Numbered from the stretch's first letter, positions 49,330-60,544 are shown. The stretch is DNA of 64,000 nucleotides from Ophiosphaerella korrae (GCA_028456385.1 JALNQF010000183.1:22033-86032); one strand, 5' to 3'. A program made the numbers and translations. Notes: generated by a model not told the origin, from the letters alone.

Positions 49330-51910
49330 TTTTGGATGCTTATCGCTTCAGTTGCCGTCGCATTCTCACAATCATGGCATATGACCCTTGTTATGCTAGG
49401 CCTCGTTTTCATATAACACTAGCTTTGATAGGCGGAATTGTTAGCAGTGGCCAAAAGATAGAGGCTAGGCTTCTAAAGCGTTATGGGGACTGTAGCATGA
49501 TTGCTGGAGATGTCTTGAGAGCGTCACGACTGTGGTCACTTTTGGTGCCCGCTGCCAAATTTTGCGAAGGTATGACAATATCTTGGGGGAGGCGGAGGAG
49601 GATGGGAAGAGAAGGGGCCCTTGAGTCGGACTGATGTTCGCATGCCAGTATTTCTTCATGTTCGTTGGCTGAGCTATCCGGTTTTACCTGGGTGCCTGCC
49701 TCTTAAGTATGACTATATCTCAGAGCCAGGAAGGATCCTCGATGGTTCATCCACTTCACCTACCCGACTTGAGAAACTAACAGTTCTATGGGGTTTTCTT
49801 TGCCATGCTAATAAGACTAGGAGCAATTATGGCTCTAGGACCGAATATGCCAAACTTCCTTGAGGCAATCACAGGGTCAAGTGCCGTTTTCAGTCTTCTC
49901 GATAAGACAGATCCGAAAAAAAAGAAGACCCAGAACCTGCCGAGTTGGACCCCGGAACCTTGAACTTCGCAATTTGTCTTTCTCTTATGAGTCTCGACAT
50001 GACCGCACCTCCCCCTCCGGTGTCAACCTCGAGTTCAAACCGGGTATCTCTACGGATATAGTTGGCCCATCCGGGGCAGGGAATAGCACCCGGATATCTC
50101 TTCTTGAGCGGTGGTACAAGCCGAGTTCCGGTGCCATTCTCCTTGACGGCCATGATATATCCCAAGTCAGCGCCAAGTGGCTCAGAAATCAGATTTCTCT
50201 TGTACAACAAGAGCCGCAGCTATTTAATGCTTAAATATTTGACAATATCAGATACGCCCTAATTGGTATGATACAAGAACCCGCGTCGAATCAATAAAAA
50301 ATGAAGCTTGTCAAAGAAGCATACCGGGAAGCAAGGGTGACGGAGTTCATGGACGAAGCCACTAGCTCATTCAACACCGGGGATTCCAAGACTATCGAGT
50401 TACCCACGACCACTTCTCAGGGCTGAACGACAATATTTATCCCCCACAGGATACAGTTAGCGGAGCTAGCTGACAGGATTGTGGTTCTGAGTGGCCGCCG
50501 GTTTGCCGGGCTAGGGACGTCCGAAGAGCTCTTACGCGCGCCGATGGATTGTATGAGCGATTACACGGTGCTAAGGTGAATATAGAGGGAGGGGGAATTA
50601 CGGCCGAACAGACCAACGAGGCTATCAATCGAGAAAACGGGCTTAACTGAAGGAGCTTCTGCCATTCGGGTCGCAGCAGCCCAACCTATTGAGTTTGCCC
50701 GAGGCACATAAGCGCTCTTCTAATCAATCTCTATACAATCGCTATCAGAGAACAGACATTTCTGGCCAATTTTTCTCATCAGTCTCGTTGCTTGCATCGT
50801 CACGGCGCAAATTCTTTCCGGTACAAGCCATTTTACTTGAGAATATTTCAAGTCTTCTAAGAATCGGCCAATGAAATCTCTTCCGATGCTAACTTTTGGT
50901 CTCTGATGTTTTTCGTAGTGGATCTCGCCGCTCTTACGTCCTGCGCTATCCTAGGATTCTTCATGGCTCTGCTTGGCGTTCGTCTTACTAGATTCTATGG
51001 CCTCGAATATTTCCGTGTTGTCCTCCACTATCCCATGGAAGTTTTTTAATCGTGTGGCATCCGGAGCTCACGTCTCACTGCTGTCCTCCGACCCAGAAAA
51101 CCTCTACAATATCATTTCCGTGAATCTAGGTTTTTTGATATCTATCGTTGTTAGTGTCATAAGCGCCAGTATTGCGCTAGCATTCTCGTGGAAGTTTTCG
51201 TTTGTTGCTGTCTTTGGTGCTATGCCGGTGGTGTCCTTTGCTGGCGTTGTGCGCATGAAACTAGGCTCGTCACTTGCTGAGGCAACGTCAAGAATCTTTG
51301 AGGATAGTGCTTGTTTCGCATCCGAGGCGCTTTCCGCGATCCGTACCCTAAAAACTTTCATTATGGAGAATACTGTGGATCAGTCTTGTAGAGAACTTCT
51401 CTCCTTCACAACCAAAAGACTATATCGACAAACAGCTAGCAACATGCTGTTTCTGGATCTTTCGGAGAGCTTAGAGCTTTTAGCTGCCGCGTTGGCCTTC
51501 TGTTGTGGAGGTGGACTGCTCGGTCAGGGAGGGACCACGGCCGCTAGATTTTTCAAGGTTTTCGTGGCTGCCATTGTCGGAGGACAGGCTGCCGGCGCTT
51601 TGTTCGGTTTCTCCAAGCATTAATCGTCCCGCTACCAGATGGCCACGATAGCGAGTGCGGCGCTAAAAGTCTCAGTCTTTCCTGTGGTCGAAAGCAACGG
51701 GTCGCCGTCGCGCGAGCACTGATTCGAAATCCGGAGATTTTGCTTCTCGGACAAGCCGACAAGCGCCTTGAATGCAGAGTCCGAAAATGTGAGTACTCCG
51801 TATCGCAACGCATTGGTACAGAGTAGTAGCTGGTGAATAATGCACGCAGATGGTTAACGAAAAGCTTCGTTCTATTCAAACCGGACGGACAATGATTCTT
51901 GTTACGTACG
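49330..51910 (+). pseudogene. ABC (ABCB-type) transporter pseudogene, sirA-like position
   Basis: Remains of a full-size TMD-NBD-TMD-NBD exporter. TMD1 is represented only by its end (KRYGD near 49480; LGAIMALGPN and FSLLDKT at about 49820-49910). NBD1 (49920-50650) has Walker A GPSGAGNST, where the essential Lys is Asn, a stop right after QQEPQLFNA near 50233, and a deletion near 50345 that removed the ABC signature and Walker B so that text after the Q-loop joins the ATSS...TGDSKTIE part. TMD2 survives as a 216-codon frame at 50973-51623. NBD2 (51640-51910) lacks Walker A, its signature is altered (LSCGRKQR), its Walker B Asp is Gly, and a short intron can still be seen (about 51790-51848). 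Composition is normal, so decay was by ordinary mutation and deletion, not RIP. In sirodesmin the cluster exporter SirA is an ABC protein. Confidence 0.85.
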
Positions 51911-52210
51911 TAGGTAGCGCGTCAGTCGGGCCAAGCGGGCGGTACATATAAATATCAATAGATTGATGGTCGAGCAGGGTTCTCACAGTGAGCTCGTGGC
52001 GAAGCAAGGGCACTACTTTAGTATGTGTCGGGCTGTGACAAGGACGCCAATTGCTGTTTATCGAAACTTATCAAGTCTTCGCTTGTGGCTCGAGCCAGGA
52101 TTTGGCCTTGCGGGTAGGTCGTAGTTTTCTGTGGATTCGGGTTTACGGCAATTTACGAAATATGTATTTGTATGTTTACATAAGTCTTCCTCATCTCTCC
52201 ACTCTCTACA

Positions 52211-53603
52211 TTATAACTTCTCGTGTTCCTCTAGCTTGGCTAGCGCACGGTTTCCTTCTTCGTCGGCAAGTTGGAAGGTAATAACGGCTCCAGCACGTAC
52301 ACCTAATTACAATTACGCTCATTAGTATCTTACTACACAAAAGACAGGACAAGAGAAAGGACATAGAATGAATGTGGAGAAGCGGGGTAAGGAAGGAAAT
52401 TGTGTTAGGTACTGCACTCACCGTTTGCAGCGGCAAGAGTCGTTTGCTTGATACTCTCCTGCGTATCCCCAGCTACGATAACACCAGGAACTGAGCTCTG
52501 CAGCATCATCGAATCCGCCTCAACATCGCCGTTTTTTTTGGTCTTCAAGCCGAGCTGCTCGATCAACTCCCACCCCCGACTTCGTGTCGGCGGGCGGTGA
52601 AACAACATGCCTAGTATCGCGCTCTGGCCCTGCTCAAAGTCAATCGCGATGCCGTTCTCGGGGCTGGCTCCCTTGTTGATGAGTTGAGTGACGCGGCGTG
52701 TGTCGAGCTTGGCGCCGGCTGCGAGGACTTTGCGCAGGGCAGCAGCAGTTGGAGCGTCGGTGGGGACGGGGCCATTGGAGTATATGGTGACGTTGGTAGG
52801 ATTAAAGGGCAGGGCCATAAGGACGAAATGCGCGTACGAGGGGTCAGGGAAGGTGAGGACTCCAATTGGGTGTTGTTGTTGCTCGTAGCCGTCGCAGAAG
52901 GGACATTGGTAGCTAGTTTACAGCGTCAGGAAGAAGAAGAGGAAGAGGAAGAGGAAGAGGAAGAGGAAGAGGAAGAAGAAGAAGCTATGGGCCGAACTCA
53001 CATGTGTTCTGGCCAATTCTCCCTGTAGCCTTGTATATCATCCGGTAGCAGGTCCTCGGTCCCAGTCGCAAGAACCAACTTCTTCCCCACAAATGTCGAC
53101 TGCTCACTATCTACTGCCTCAAAGCCTTGGTAGGAGTACCCCAAATGCTCGTTGATATCTTTCTTGGCGATGGTGACCACTTTGCTCTTCAACATCTTCA
53201 CCTGTGCAGAGTACTTTTCCTCGATTTGCTTGCTCGCCGTGTCCCGAAACTCTTGCGGGTGCATGCCGTCGCGCGACAGGAACGTGTGCATGGCGTGGGA
53301 ACCCTGGTTGCGGTACTCGCCGCTGTCGAAGAGCAGAGAGGTGCGGCACACGCGGGCTAGAGCAAGGGCGGCACTGAGCCCCGCCGGCCCGCCGCCGATG
53401 ATGAGGGCGTCGTAGACCTTGGTGGTGGGTGGCATTGTCGACGATGCGGGCTGTTTGAGTGCGTTGGGGACGGAGCGACTCGAGGCCGTCCGAGCGGTGA
53501 AGGGAATCGAAGGGCGGGGGTGCGGTTGGAATTGGCGAAATAGGAGAAAAAGGACAAAGGGAGCGAGGGCAAGCGAGAAGAAGAGTAGATTCCTGTGCGC
53601 CAT
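52211..53603 (-). CDS. gliT: ETP dithiol oxidase (thioredoxin-reductase-like FAD protein)
   Basis: GliT closes the disulfide bridge and protects the producer. Exons 53603-53002, 52912-52422, 52302-52211, introns of 89 and 119 bp, about 394 residues. FAD-binding [15 protein letters not shown] near residues 70-84, redox pair CPFCDG just after the first intron, and second flavin motif VIVAGD near the C-terminus. The protein is about 60 residues longer than A. fumigatus GliT (334) because of an N-terminal segment with a hydrophobic core [17 protein letters not shown] (about residues 6-22), which predicts a signal anchor or secretory entry. A downstream Met ([13 protein letters not shown]) would give the normal cytosolic length. 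No AflR-type palindrome is seen upstream; in A. fumigatus gliT is also controlled apart from GliZ. Confidence 0.92.
52930..52983. repeat. GGAAGA microsatellite in gliT intron 1
   Basis: About 54 bp of GGAAGA/GAAGAA units (CTTCCT on the coding strand) inside the 89-bp first intron, between the donor at 53001 and the acceptor at 52913. It would work as an over-long polypyrimidine tract and is likely length-variable. Confidence 0.8.
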
Positions 53604-53786
53604 GCTAGGGGTAGGGCATCATCTAACTATGGGAAGTTGCCGAAGTGCATTTATTAGTCTCCGGAGGGTGTGTGGGGTAACACGTGTAACGTAACATTCG
53701 CATTCACCTCGAATGCAATTCCTAGCGCTTCAATCGATAGCAACCCGGAAACCGAAAGACAGCTGCAAGTGCATGGCCACAAGCAG

Positions 53787-54629
53787 CTACTGCCCGGCGT
53801 ATGCCCGTCGACCCTTGGCAATAAAAAGCTTGCGTTTCCGCGCGCCTGGGCCCTCGCCCAAAATGGCGGGCTCAGGCAAAACGACAAAGTCAAAGTCGGC
53901 GCCGACTCCAGCGTCCGAGTACATGCTCCTCATGTCGTCGCCAGTGAATCCCGACGTAGGTAGAGCGTGAGCGTGCGACGGCTGCTGCTTGTGCTGGCCC
54001 CCGTGGTCGCTGCTTCCCATGTGTTCGCCCTCCTCCGCCTGCAAGAAGTCGACGATGACTAGTACCCCGCTCCCGGCCTTCAGTCGCTCTGCCAGGCATG
54101 TCAAAGCATGCGTGGGCGACTCGAAGTGATGGAACCCCAAGCTTATGGCTGCAATGTCGAAGCCAAACCATTCTTCCCCAAGCAGCTCCTCGGGAATCCC
54201 CTCCTTGAGGCACAGGTCGCCAACAACAGCTCTCGCTTGTTCAGGCGCTAGCCCTGAGCTACGAGCAGCCGCATTGTATCGCTCTACCATTTGCTCCGAG
54301 ATGTCAATGCCCCTGATGGTGCTGACATACGGACCTAATGCCTTGGTCATGGCACCAGTGCCGCACGCGTAGTCCAGGAGCTTGATGTGCTGACCGGAGT
54401 CGAGATTGGGTCCGGGGATACGGCCAGCGCCGATCCAGTCCTTGCGGCCCTCTAGCGCCGTGCGGATCTGGCATGTAAGGCGTTGGTTCCAGGGCAGCAG
54501 GTCGTATTGATTGGAGAAGGCACTGTGGGGCGGGGTTGGGGCGTGAGCAAGCATTCGACGATGCAACCTGGATGCGACCACTTACTTGAAAGCATGGCGG
54601 TTGGCCTCTGCGACTGCTTGAGAAGCCAT
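53787..54629 (-). CDS. Class I SAM-dependent methyltransferase
   Basis: Exons 54629-54586 and 54522-53787 with one 63-bp intron, about 259 residues. An in-frame Met 45 bases upstream would add a short Ser/Arg-rich leader. Motif I is LLDYACGTGAMTKAL near residues 55-70, followed by the acidic GIDIS strand end (motif II), IAAISLGFHHFE (motif IV region) and GVLVIVDFLQ (motif V/VI). The substrate is not readable from sequence. In this context it may S-methylate the ETP dithiol, as GtmA/TmtA do for gliotoxin, or make an O- or N-methyl group; I see no strong GtmA-specific signature. Divergent from the P450 at 54914 with a shared palindrome at 54773. Confidence 0.85.
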
Positions 54630-54772
54630 AGTGCGGGCGGATGACCTGAGAAACGGCACGGTAAGAGGTGGCATGCGATTGAGCTTGTGCGTAGTAGTGA
54701 AAACAATATGGGCTGACGTAAGGGGCGAAGGTTCACCTAACCAATACTTCCTTCCTCCCTCAGGATTGCACC

Positions 54773-54783
54773 TCGGTAACCGG
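54773..54783. promoter_or_regulatory. AflR/GliZ-type site TCGGTAACCGG
   Basis: In the 284-bp divergent promoter, 144 bp from the methyltransferase start and 131 bp from the P450 start. Identical to the site at 36700. Confidence 0.62.
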
Positions 54784-54913
54784 CACGCCGTTTGCCAATT
54801 AGCTAATCTGGGAACTAAGCCCCCGAGCGTGCGCCACCAAAGCCCGGTCGGTCGTTTGTCTAAACACTTGTATGCGACCATGGACTGCTTCCGCGACGTG
54901 AATATTCGACAAC

Positions 54914-56670
54914 ATGGCGCTGCCCCCTCTTCTGGGCCTGACGGCAACCTGCATCCTGGTAGAGCGACCTTTGAATTTTGCATCCTTCCAGGGACTACCC
55001 CCACCACTAACTGTAGCTAGGTCGTTTCCATCCTATACAAAGCATGGACCCGCGATCCCCGCATGAAGCGCCTCCCTCCCGGCCCCAAAGGGCTCCCCGT
55101 AATTGGCCATATGCTCGACATGGCTCATACTGACAAAATGATTACGCTAGCCAAAGATTGGGCTGATGAGTACGGCGAAATCTTCTACACCAAAGTCGGC
55201 CTCTCCCACTTCATCTGGCTAAACACTCCCTCAATGGTCAAACATCTCATGGACAGACGCGGTTCCATCTATTCCTCGCGTGCCCCGAGCCCTATGATTA
55301 ATATGGTATCCAATGGGGAGCGACTCAATTTCCTGCCGTACGGCGAGAAGTGGCGTACAATTCGGAATATCCTGCACTCCGCCTTGAATCTCGACGCGAG
55401 CTCTACTTACAAGCCTGTGCAAGACTTCGAGTCGAAGCAAGCGGTTTGGGACATTTTACACGCCAAAGACGATATGGAGTTTAGCGATATCAATCGTAGG
55501 TACTCGACGAGTACTATAATGACCATCACCTATGGCCACCGGGTCCCACATTTGAATGATCCGCTGTATCAGGATATTTTGAAAATTGTGCGGCACTTTT
55601 CGCTAGCAACTGCACCGGGAGGCTGGATGATTGATGCCGTGCCTATGCTCGCCGACATTGTCCCACAGTTCTTCCTGCAAAACTGGGAGAAGGTTGCTAG
55701 AGAATGGTATAAGGAAGATTCGGAGATTTACCTGAAAATGTATAATAAGCTTATGCGCGACATTGAGAACGGCACCGCTCCAGACTGCTTTCTAAAGGAT
55801 CTGGCAAGGGAGAAGTTGGAAAAGAATCCGATCCCCGACGTCACGGCCGCGTTCGCTGCAGGTGCTTTGATCGAAGCGGGAAGCGATGCAACGACTACGG
55901 CCCTAAACAACGTCATCTTAGCTTGCCTACTCTATCCTGAAGTGGTCGAGGGTGCACACGAAGAGCTCGAGCGAGTCGTAGGTAGCGATCGCATGCCTGA
56001 CTTTAGCGACGAGCCTAATCTCCCCTATATCCGGGGCATTGCGAAAGAAACACTGCGATGGCGCCCCTCAACAAAAGTCGGACCCTGCCACGCGACAACA
56101 CAAGACGACTGGTATAAGGACTATTTTATCCCGAAAGGAGCTGTGGTCGTCTTAAATTGGTGGTGAGTGCATACTAGCGCCGATTTGTGAACACCCAACT
56201 GACCAAAGAATAATAGGGCCATTCACTACAATGAAAAACGCTGGAAAAACCCCGAGCGCTTCGACCCAACCCGTTACCTTGACGATCCTCTCACCGAAGC
56301 CGAGTCTATGGCCCAAGCCGATGCCAACGCACGCGACCACTTCACCTTCGGCGCGGGGCGCCGCAGCTGTCCCGGCACGCACATCGCGCATAACTCGTTA
56401 TTTATTAATATCGCTCGCATATTTTGGGCATTCGATATAAACAAGAGTGTAGATGCAGAAGGAAACTTTGTTGAGCCGAGCACGGATGTGCTCCCTGGAT
56501 TTCTGCTGACGCCGGTAAAGTTTGCGTGTCGGTTTGAGGCGAGGAGCGAGAAGCATAAGAGAATTATTGAGGAGGTGTGGGCCAACGCACAGCGAGAAGG
56601 ATTAGTATGGGGTAGAGAAAAACCGTTGAGGAAGGCGAAGGCGAAGACAGAGAAGGAGGATGCTGCTTAA
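54914..56670 (+). CDS. Cytochrome P450, third in cluster
   Basis: Tailoring oxygenase, class II microsomal type. Exons 54914-54958, 55021-56162, 56217-56670, introns 62 and 54 bp, about 546 residues. The short first exon plus the start of exon 2 make the membrane anchor (MALPPLLGLTATCIL, then VVSILY), followed by the hinge RLPPGPKGLPVIGH. I-helix AGSDATT (near residue 295), ExxR ETLRWRP, heme loop FTFGAGRRSCPG in exon 3: all canonical. The tail is Lys-rich (KAKAKTEKED). The fold resembles the CYP2-like P450s frequent in fungal secondary metabolism; whether it matches GliF or a Sir P450 I cannot say. Start at 54914 rather than 55063 because only the former supplies the anchor. Confidence 0.93.
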
Positions 56671-56933
56671 AGCTAGAGAGCCGCAGATTGACAGTGTGCC
56701 GTAACGCACCGTAGAGAGCATAGATGACGCACTTCGCTAGCTTTGATTGATTAGGCTTGAATTGCAACTGTCACGGGCTATTTCTTATTGCTATTTTTGG
56801 CTGTATCAAGCGCAGGCTACGCATACTCCCTCGACACTGTTAACTACACTCCTCACCTACACTCCGGCCGTCAAATATGTGACGTCCTCGCTCTCGGCTT
56901 TCGGCTTTCTAACTCTTCGTCTATAGTTCGACA

Positions 56934-56944
56934 TCGGCAACCGG
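56934..56944. promoter_or_regulatory. AflR/GliZ-type site TCGGCAACCGG
   Basis: TCG-N5-CGG, 100 bp upstream of the O-methyltransferase start. Confidence 0.58.
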
Positions 56945-57043
56945 AAGATTGTTTCACCTAGCAAGCACAATGAGTGCCACGCTAACAGTCCGTCATAACA
57001 CACGCCTGCCACCCGCTACCGTACTCTGGGTGAAATCCGTATC

Positions 57044-58481
57044 ATGAAAGCTGACGCGGCAGAAGTGAAGGGCAGAGAAACAATGGCCAAAAACGCCATA
57101 CTTCAGAATGGCACCACTGCACACACAATGGACACCACACTCCAAACAGTCAACGACGCCCTCATATCTGCCATTTCTTCCCTTTCAGGGCCACTCAATT
57201 CAACCCGCCTTACCACACTCCAAAACCCAGACTCCCTCCCTAATAAAGAGACATGGCATCTCGCCTCGCAGACAGTAGACTTGGCTGACAGGCTATTGCG
57301 ACTTGTGCAACCACCTCCCCTCCAGCTCGCTGAGAGCTATCTAGGTACGTCCATACGCCATACGCTCTTCCTACCTTCGTTCTGCCTCTAGGGAGGCATC
57401 GACGCACAACTCTACAATCCAATTTAGAGTAGCTCACACCCTCTTCCCAGCATACATTGATACCAAATGTCTCCTCGCCGTCGTGTCCTCCTCGATCCCC
57501 GATATACTCTCTACCCGCGGTCCACTCTCCATCTCCGAACTCGCGCAGTTCACCTCATTTCAGCCCCTACGCTTACGACAGATTATGCGCGTCCTGACCA
57601 ACGGCGGTATCTTCTCCTACGACAATTCGACCAGCACGTATAGCAACAATCCGTCTTCAACACTGCTGAAGAAAGACCACTGGACGCAATGGCATCGCTG
57701 GGTGGAGCTGTACGGCACTGAGTTTTACGACTTTGCGAGGGGCATTCCAGACGCCGTCAGGCAAAGGGAGCCTAGAAGCGCCGCACAAATCACCTGCGAC
57801 ATTCCCGCGGAAAAGAACATCTTCCGGCATTTCGCAGAAATGGGGCTGCAGGAGAAATTCCACGGCGCGCTTGGTGCGGGTGCCGTCGCCCAGGCTCCGG
57901 GCCTCCTTGCAGATTATCCTTGGGACGAGTTGGGCGATGCCGTTGTCTGCGATATCGGAGGCGGAGGCGGCGATTTCATCGTGTCGCTGTTGCAAGAATT
58001 CCCACAGTTACGCGGAGCAATGGTTGAGCTGGATTCTGTAATCGACATGGTATGGCCCAAGTTCCGTGACGTGGGGGGTATGTTTAAGCATGTGAGCGCG
58101 AGAATGGTGGACCTGTGTGTCGGGGATTTCCTGAAAGAGGTGCCGCAGTATGAGGTCTATAGTATGAAGTGGTGTTTACATAATTGGGGGGATGTGGATG
58201 TCGTGAGGATTCTTGAGGTTGTGAGGAGGGCGATTACGATGAGTGAGAGAGCGAGGATGGTTATTATCGAGAGTGTGTTGGTGGAGGGGAGAAGCGGAAG
58301 GATTTGGCGCTACGGAGATATCACAATGATGTCGTCCGTTAATGGACAAGAGAGGACTGAGGCGGAATGGAGGTGGTTGGCTGGAAAGGCGGGGTGGAGA
58401 GTTCAGGGGATTTTCGCCTTGAGGGGTGTTTGGGCGAATGCAATTGATCTTAGGCCAGAGCTATCTAAGATAGCAAAGTAA
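57044..58481 (+). CDS. gliM: O-methyltransferase, gliM type
   Basis: Plant-COMT-like fungal O-methyltransferase. Exons 57044-57344 and 57430-58481 with an 85-bp intron, about 450 residues. The N-terminal half holds a winged-helix dimerisation part (ILSTRGPLSISELAQ), the C-terminal half the SAM fold: DIGGGGGDF (motif I, about residue 285), MVELDSV (motif II) and KWCLHNWGD with the catalytic His. Another Met at 57083 would also suit. No lesion. It is the last gene with a palindrome in its promoter. Methylation site unknown; GliM acts on a hydroxyl in the gliotoxin pathway. Confidence 0.88.
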
Positions 58482-60014
58482 CAGGATAGTGGTACAACAA
58501 AAGCGCAGTAGCCTAACGGAAATTTCCGACACAAGAAGATACCACCAGGTTCATGGTGTACCCACCTACCCCCGAAGCGTTATTCTCTCTAAAATGGGTT
58601 ATAGGAGTCTTCGTGTTTACTGGGCTAGTCTTGTGACTTGTACAACAGAGATCCGAGGGAAGAAAGTTCAATCGATTTGAACCGAGTCGTTCGATTGTAC
58701 ACTGGATAGTCGGGGCCAAAGCCTACAGCCTATTGATCAATCGTAACACCCCGGTTAGTACGACGCTCGTGTCCCATGACATAAGGCAATAGGTTCTCCG
58801 GGACACTACACCACCCTATCCTCTAACATGGTCGAGATAACCGTCAGCCCCCTTGGGAGCGATTGTCCACGGTCAAACGCGTCACGACAATAACTCGTAT
58901 AACCGCTTCCCGTCGACACCAGATCGGGGACTTTTCGTCCCCAAGACCTTAACATTAGTTTCCGAGCCTGTCATGTCCTTCCCTGAGACGCTGTTCCCCC
59001 GCATCCCTTTGAAAACTCTCCGAGCCCTGTTGCTTGCGCTTGCTACCACCCAGGCGGCAGGGCTCCGACCCCCCTTGGCTCTGCAATGGCTCTGCATCAA
59101 TTTATTCTTCTTTTTACGAGTGGCTTGATCAGGTGCGTAAACTTCATAAGGATCCCATCCACTCCCGTCAAGTCTTCGCCAGCTGATTGGTCACTGAGTC
59201 TCTATAAGGTGTGTCCGGATCCTCAACACGAATCTACGCACAGGCTGCGCCTCGGTAGCGCTCAACCATGCTACCAATCACTTCTACTTTAACTGTAAAG
59301 GCATTGTCGGCAGTTTCGGCGGCGAAGGATATCCATTGAGGGCGGGATTGATAATAAACTCTCCGTATTAACAACCCCGTTAGAAATGTAACCCTAGTGC
59401 AGAGTAGCCTGACAAATTCGTCTACCTGCTTTGCAATGTTGCTAATTGCTGCGGGAATATGCGTTCCCGGCAGCACTACCTGGCCGCGCCTGTTCGTACT
59501 CGACGCCGATTGGATTGGGGAATGCTTTGAATTGGTGGCTGAGCTGAAATGGAACGATTCCCCATTCTCGCATGAGTCACTATAGCCCTCTCTCTAGCCC
59601 GAACGCTTCCTAGCTGAGTTTGGCTTCGTGATGCGCCCCGTGTATGCATCTAGACCGTCGATCCCATTGCAATCGAAGATCCTTACGTCCTCGAGCATCT
59701 TTGTACGCACCCAGGGGAGCACTGCATAGTGAATCATTGTGCATGAGCTGGGATTTTATCCATTTACCTTCCATTTCCGGCGAGACAAATGTGTAATCAA
59801 GCGTCATTTTGATACTATCCGGAGACTAACACATTGAATGGGAGGTTTGGTCTGCGCGGATATCATAAAGTGCAATATTTAAGCCTCCAGTCTGCTCTTT
59901 CTGCTTCCTTCTCACCAACCTACCTTTTCGACTCCATCAACAACCCTCTGTCATCCAAATCAACTCTCCTCTAACTTTTAACGATTCTCCCAACCTCCAT
60001 CGTCTGTCTTGACA
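58482..60014. other. Gene-poor stretch at the right edge of the cluster
   Basis: About 1.5 kb of near-normal composition. Short open frames (for example 59397-59585) show no family I recognise and no usable splice pattern. The last 150 bp before 60015 look like a promoter and leader: TATTTAAG near 59876 followed by a C/T-rich stretch up to the start codon. Confidence 0.45.
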
Positions 60015-60544
60015 ATGGCTCCCCCAGCTTCACAGATAAAGAGCCTCTTGGAGTCCTATCTGCAAGATCGAACTAATCAACTCAAGCAAAAGAAGGCTGG
60101 AGGGGTGGTTCAGTTTGGAAATTTAATTGATTCCTTGCACGACGAGTTCGAATTTCACATTCCGGGCGAAGAGCACAGCCTTGCTACCCATTCCCAAGGC
60201 CTTCATGCCGCGAAGGCTGCTGAAAATTCTGGGCCGCCCTTGAGCAGCATCATCGACCCAGACAAACCCATTCATAGTGAAGTCGATCATGTGGCTGGAG
60301 GCGGGGACTCTCAGTGGGCGGCGGCTATTCTCAAAACCAAAGCAATCACCAAGACTGGTGAGTCGTCGTCCTTTTGTTCTCCAGGACAACTTTTACGAGC
60401 ATCACGCCTGATAATAAATGAATAGGCAAACCATTCAATAATGAGTCAGCAATCTTTTTAAAATTCGATAGCCAGGGAAAGATTACCGCCATGAAGTCTT
60501 TCACTGACACCCTCCAAGTGCATAACCTTCTGTCGGGCATTTAA
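60015..60544 (+). CDS. SnoaL/NTF2-like small protein
   Basis: Exons 60015-60357 and 60426-60544 with a 68-bp intron, 153 residues. The second half reads as the last strands of an NTF2-like fold: AILKTKAITKTGKPFNNE, then FLKFDSQGKITAMKSFTDT, the place where SnoaL-like enzymes carry the G-K-I-x-x-x-x-x-Y-x-D-T signature (here the Tyr is Phe). Such proteins range from cyclases and isomerases to ligand-binding proteins, so function is open. Start at 60015 is the first ATG after a pyrimidine-rich leader. No AflR-type palindrome seen upstream, so membership in the cluster is uncertain. Confidence 0.75.

Noticed and set aside
59397..59585. 62-codon frame with a hydrophobic N-terminus
   Set aside because: No homology recognised, no promoter or intron context; could be chance or debris.
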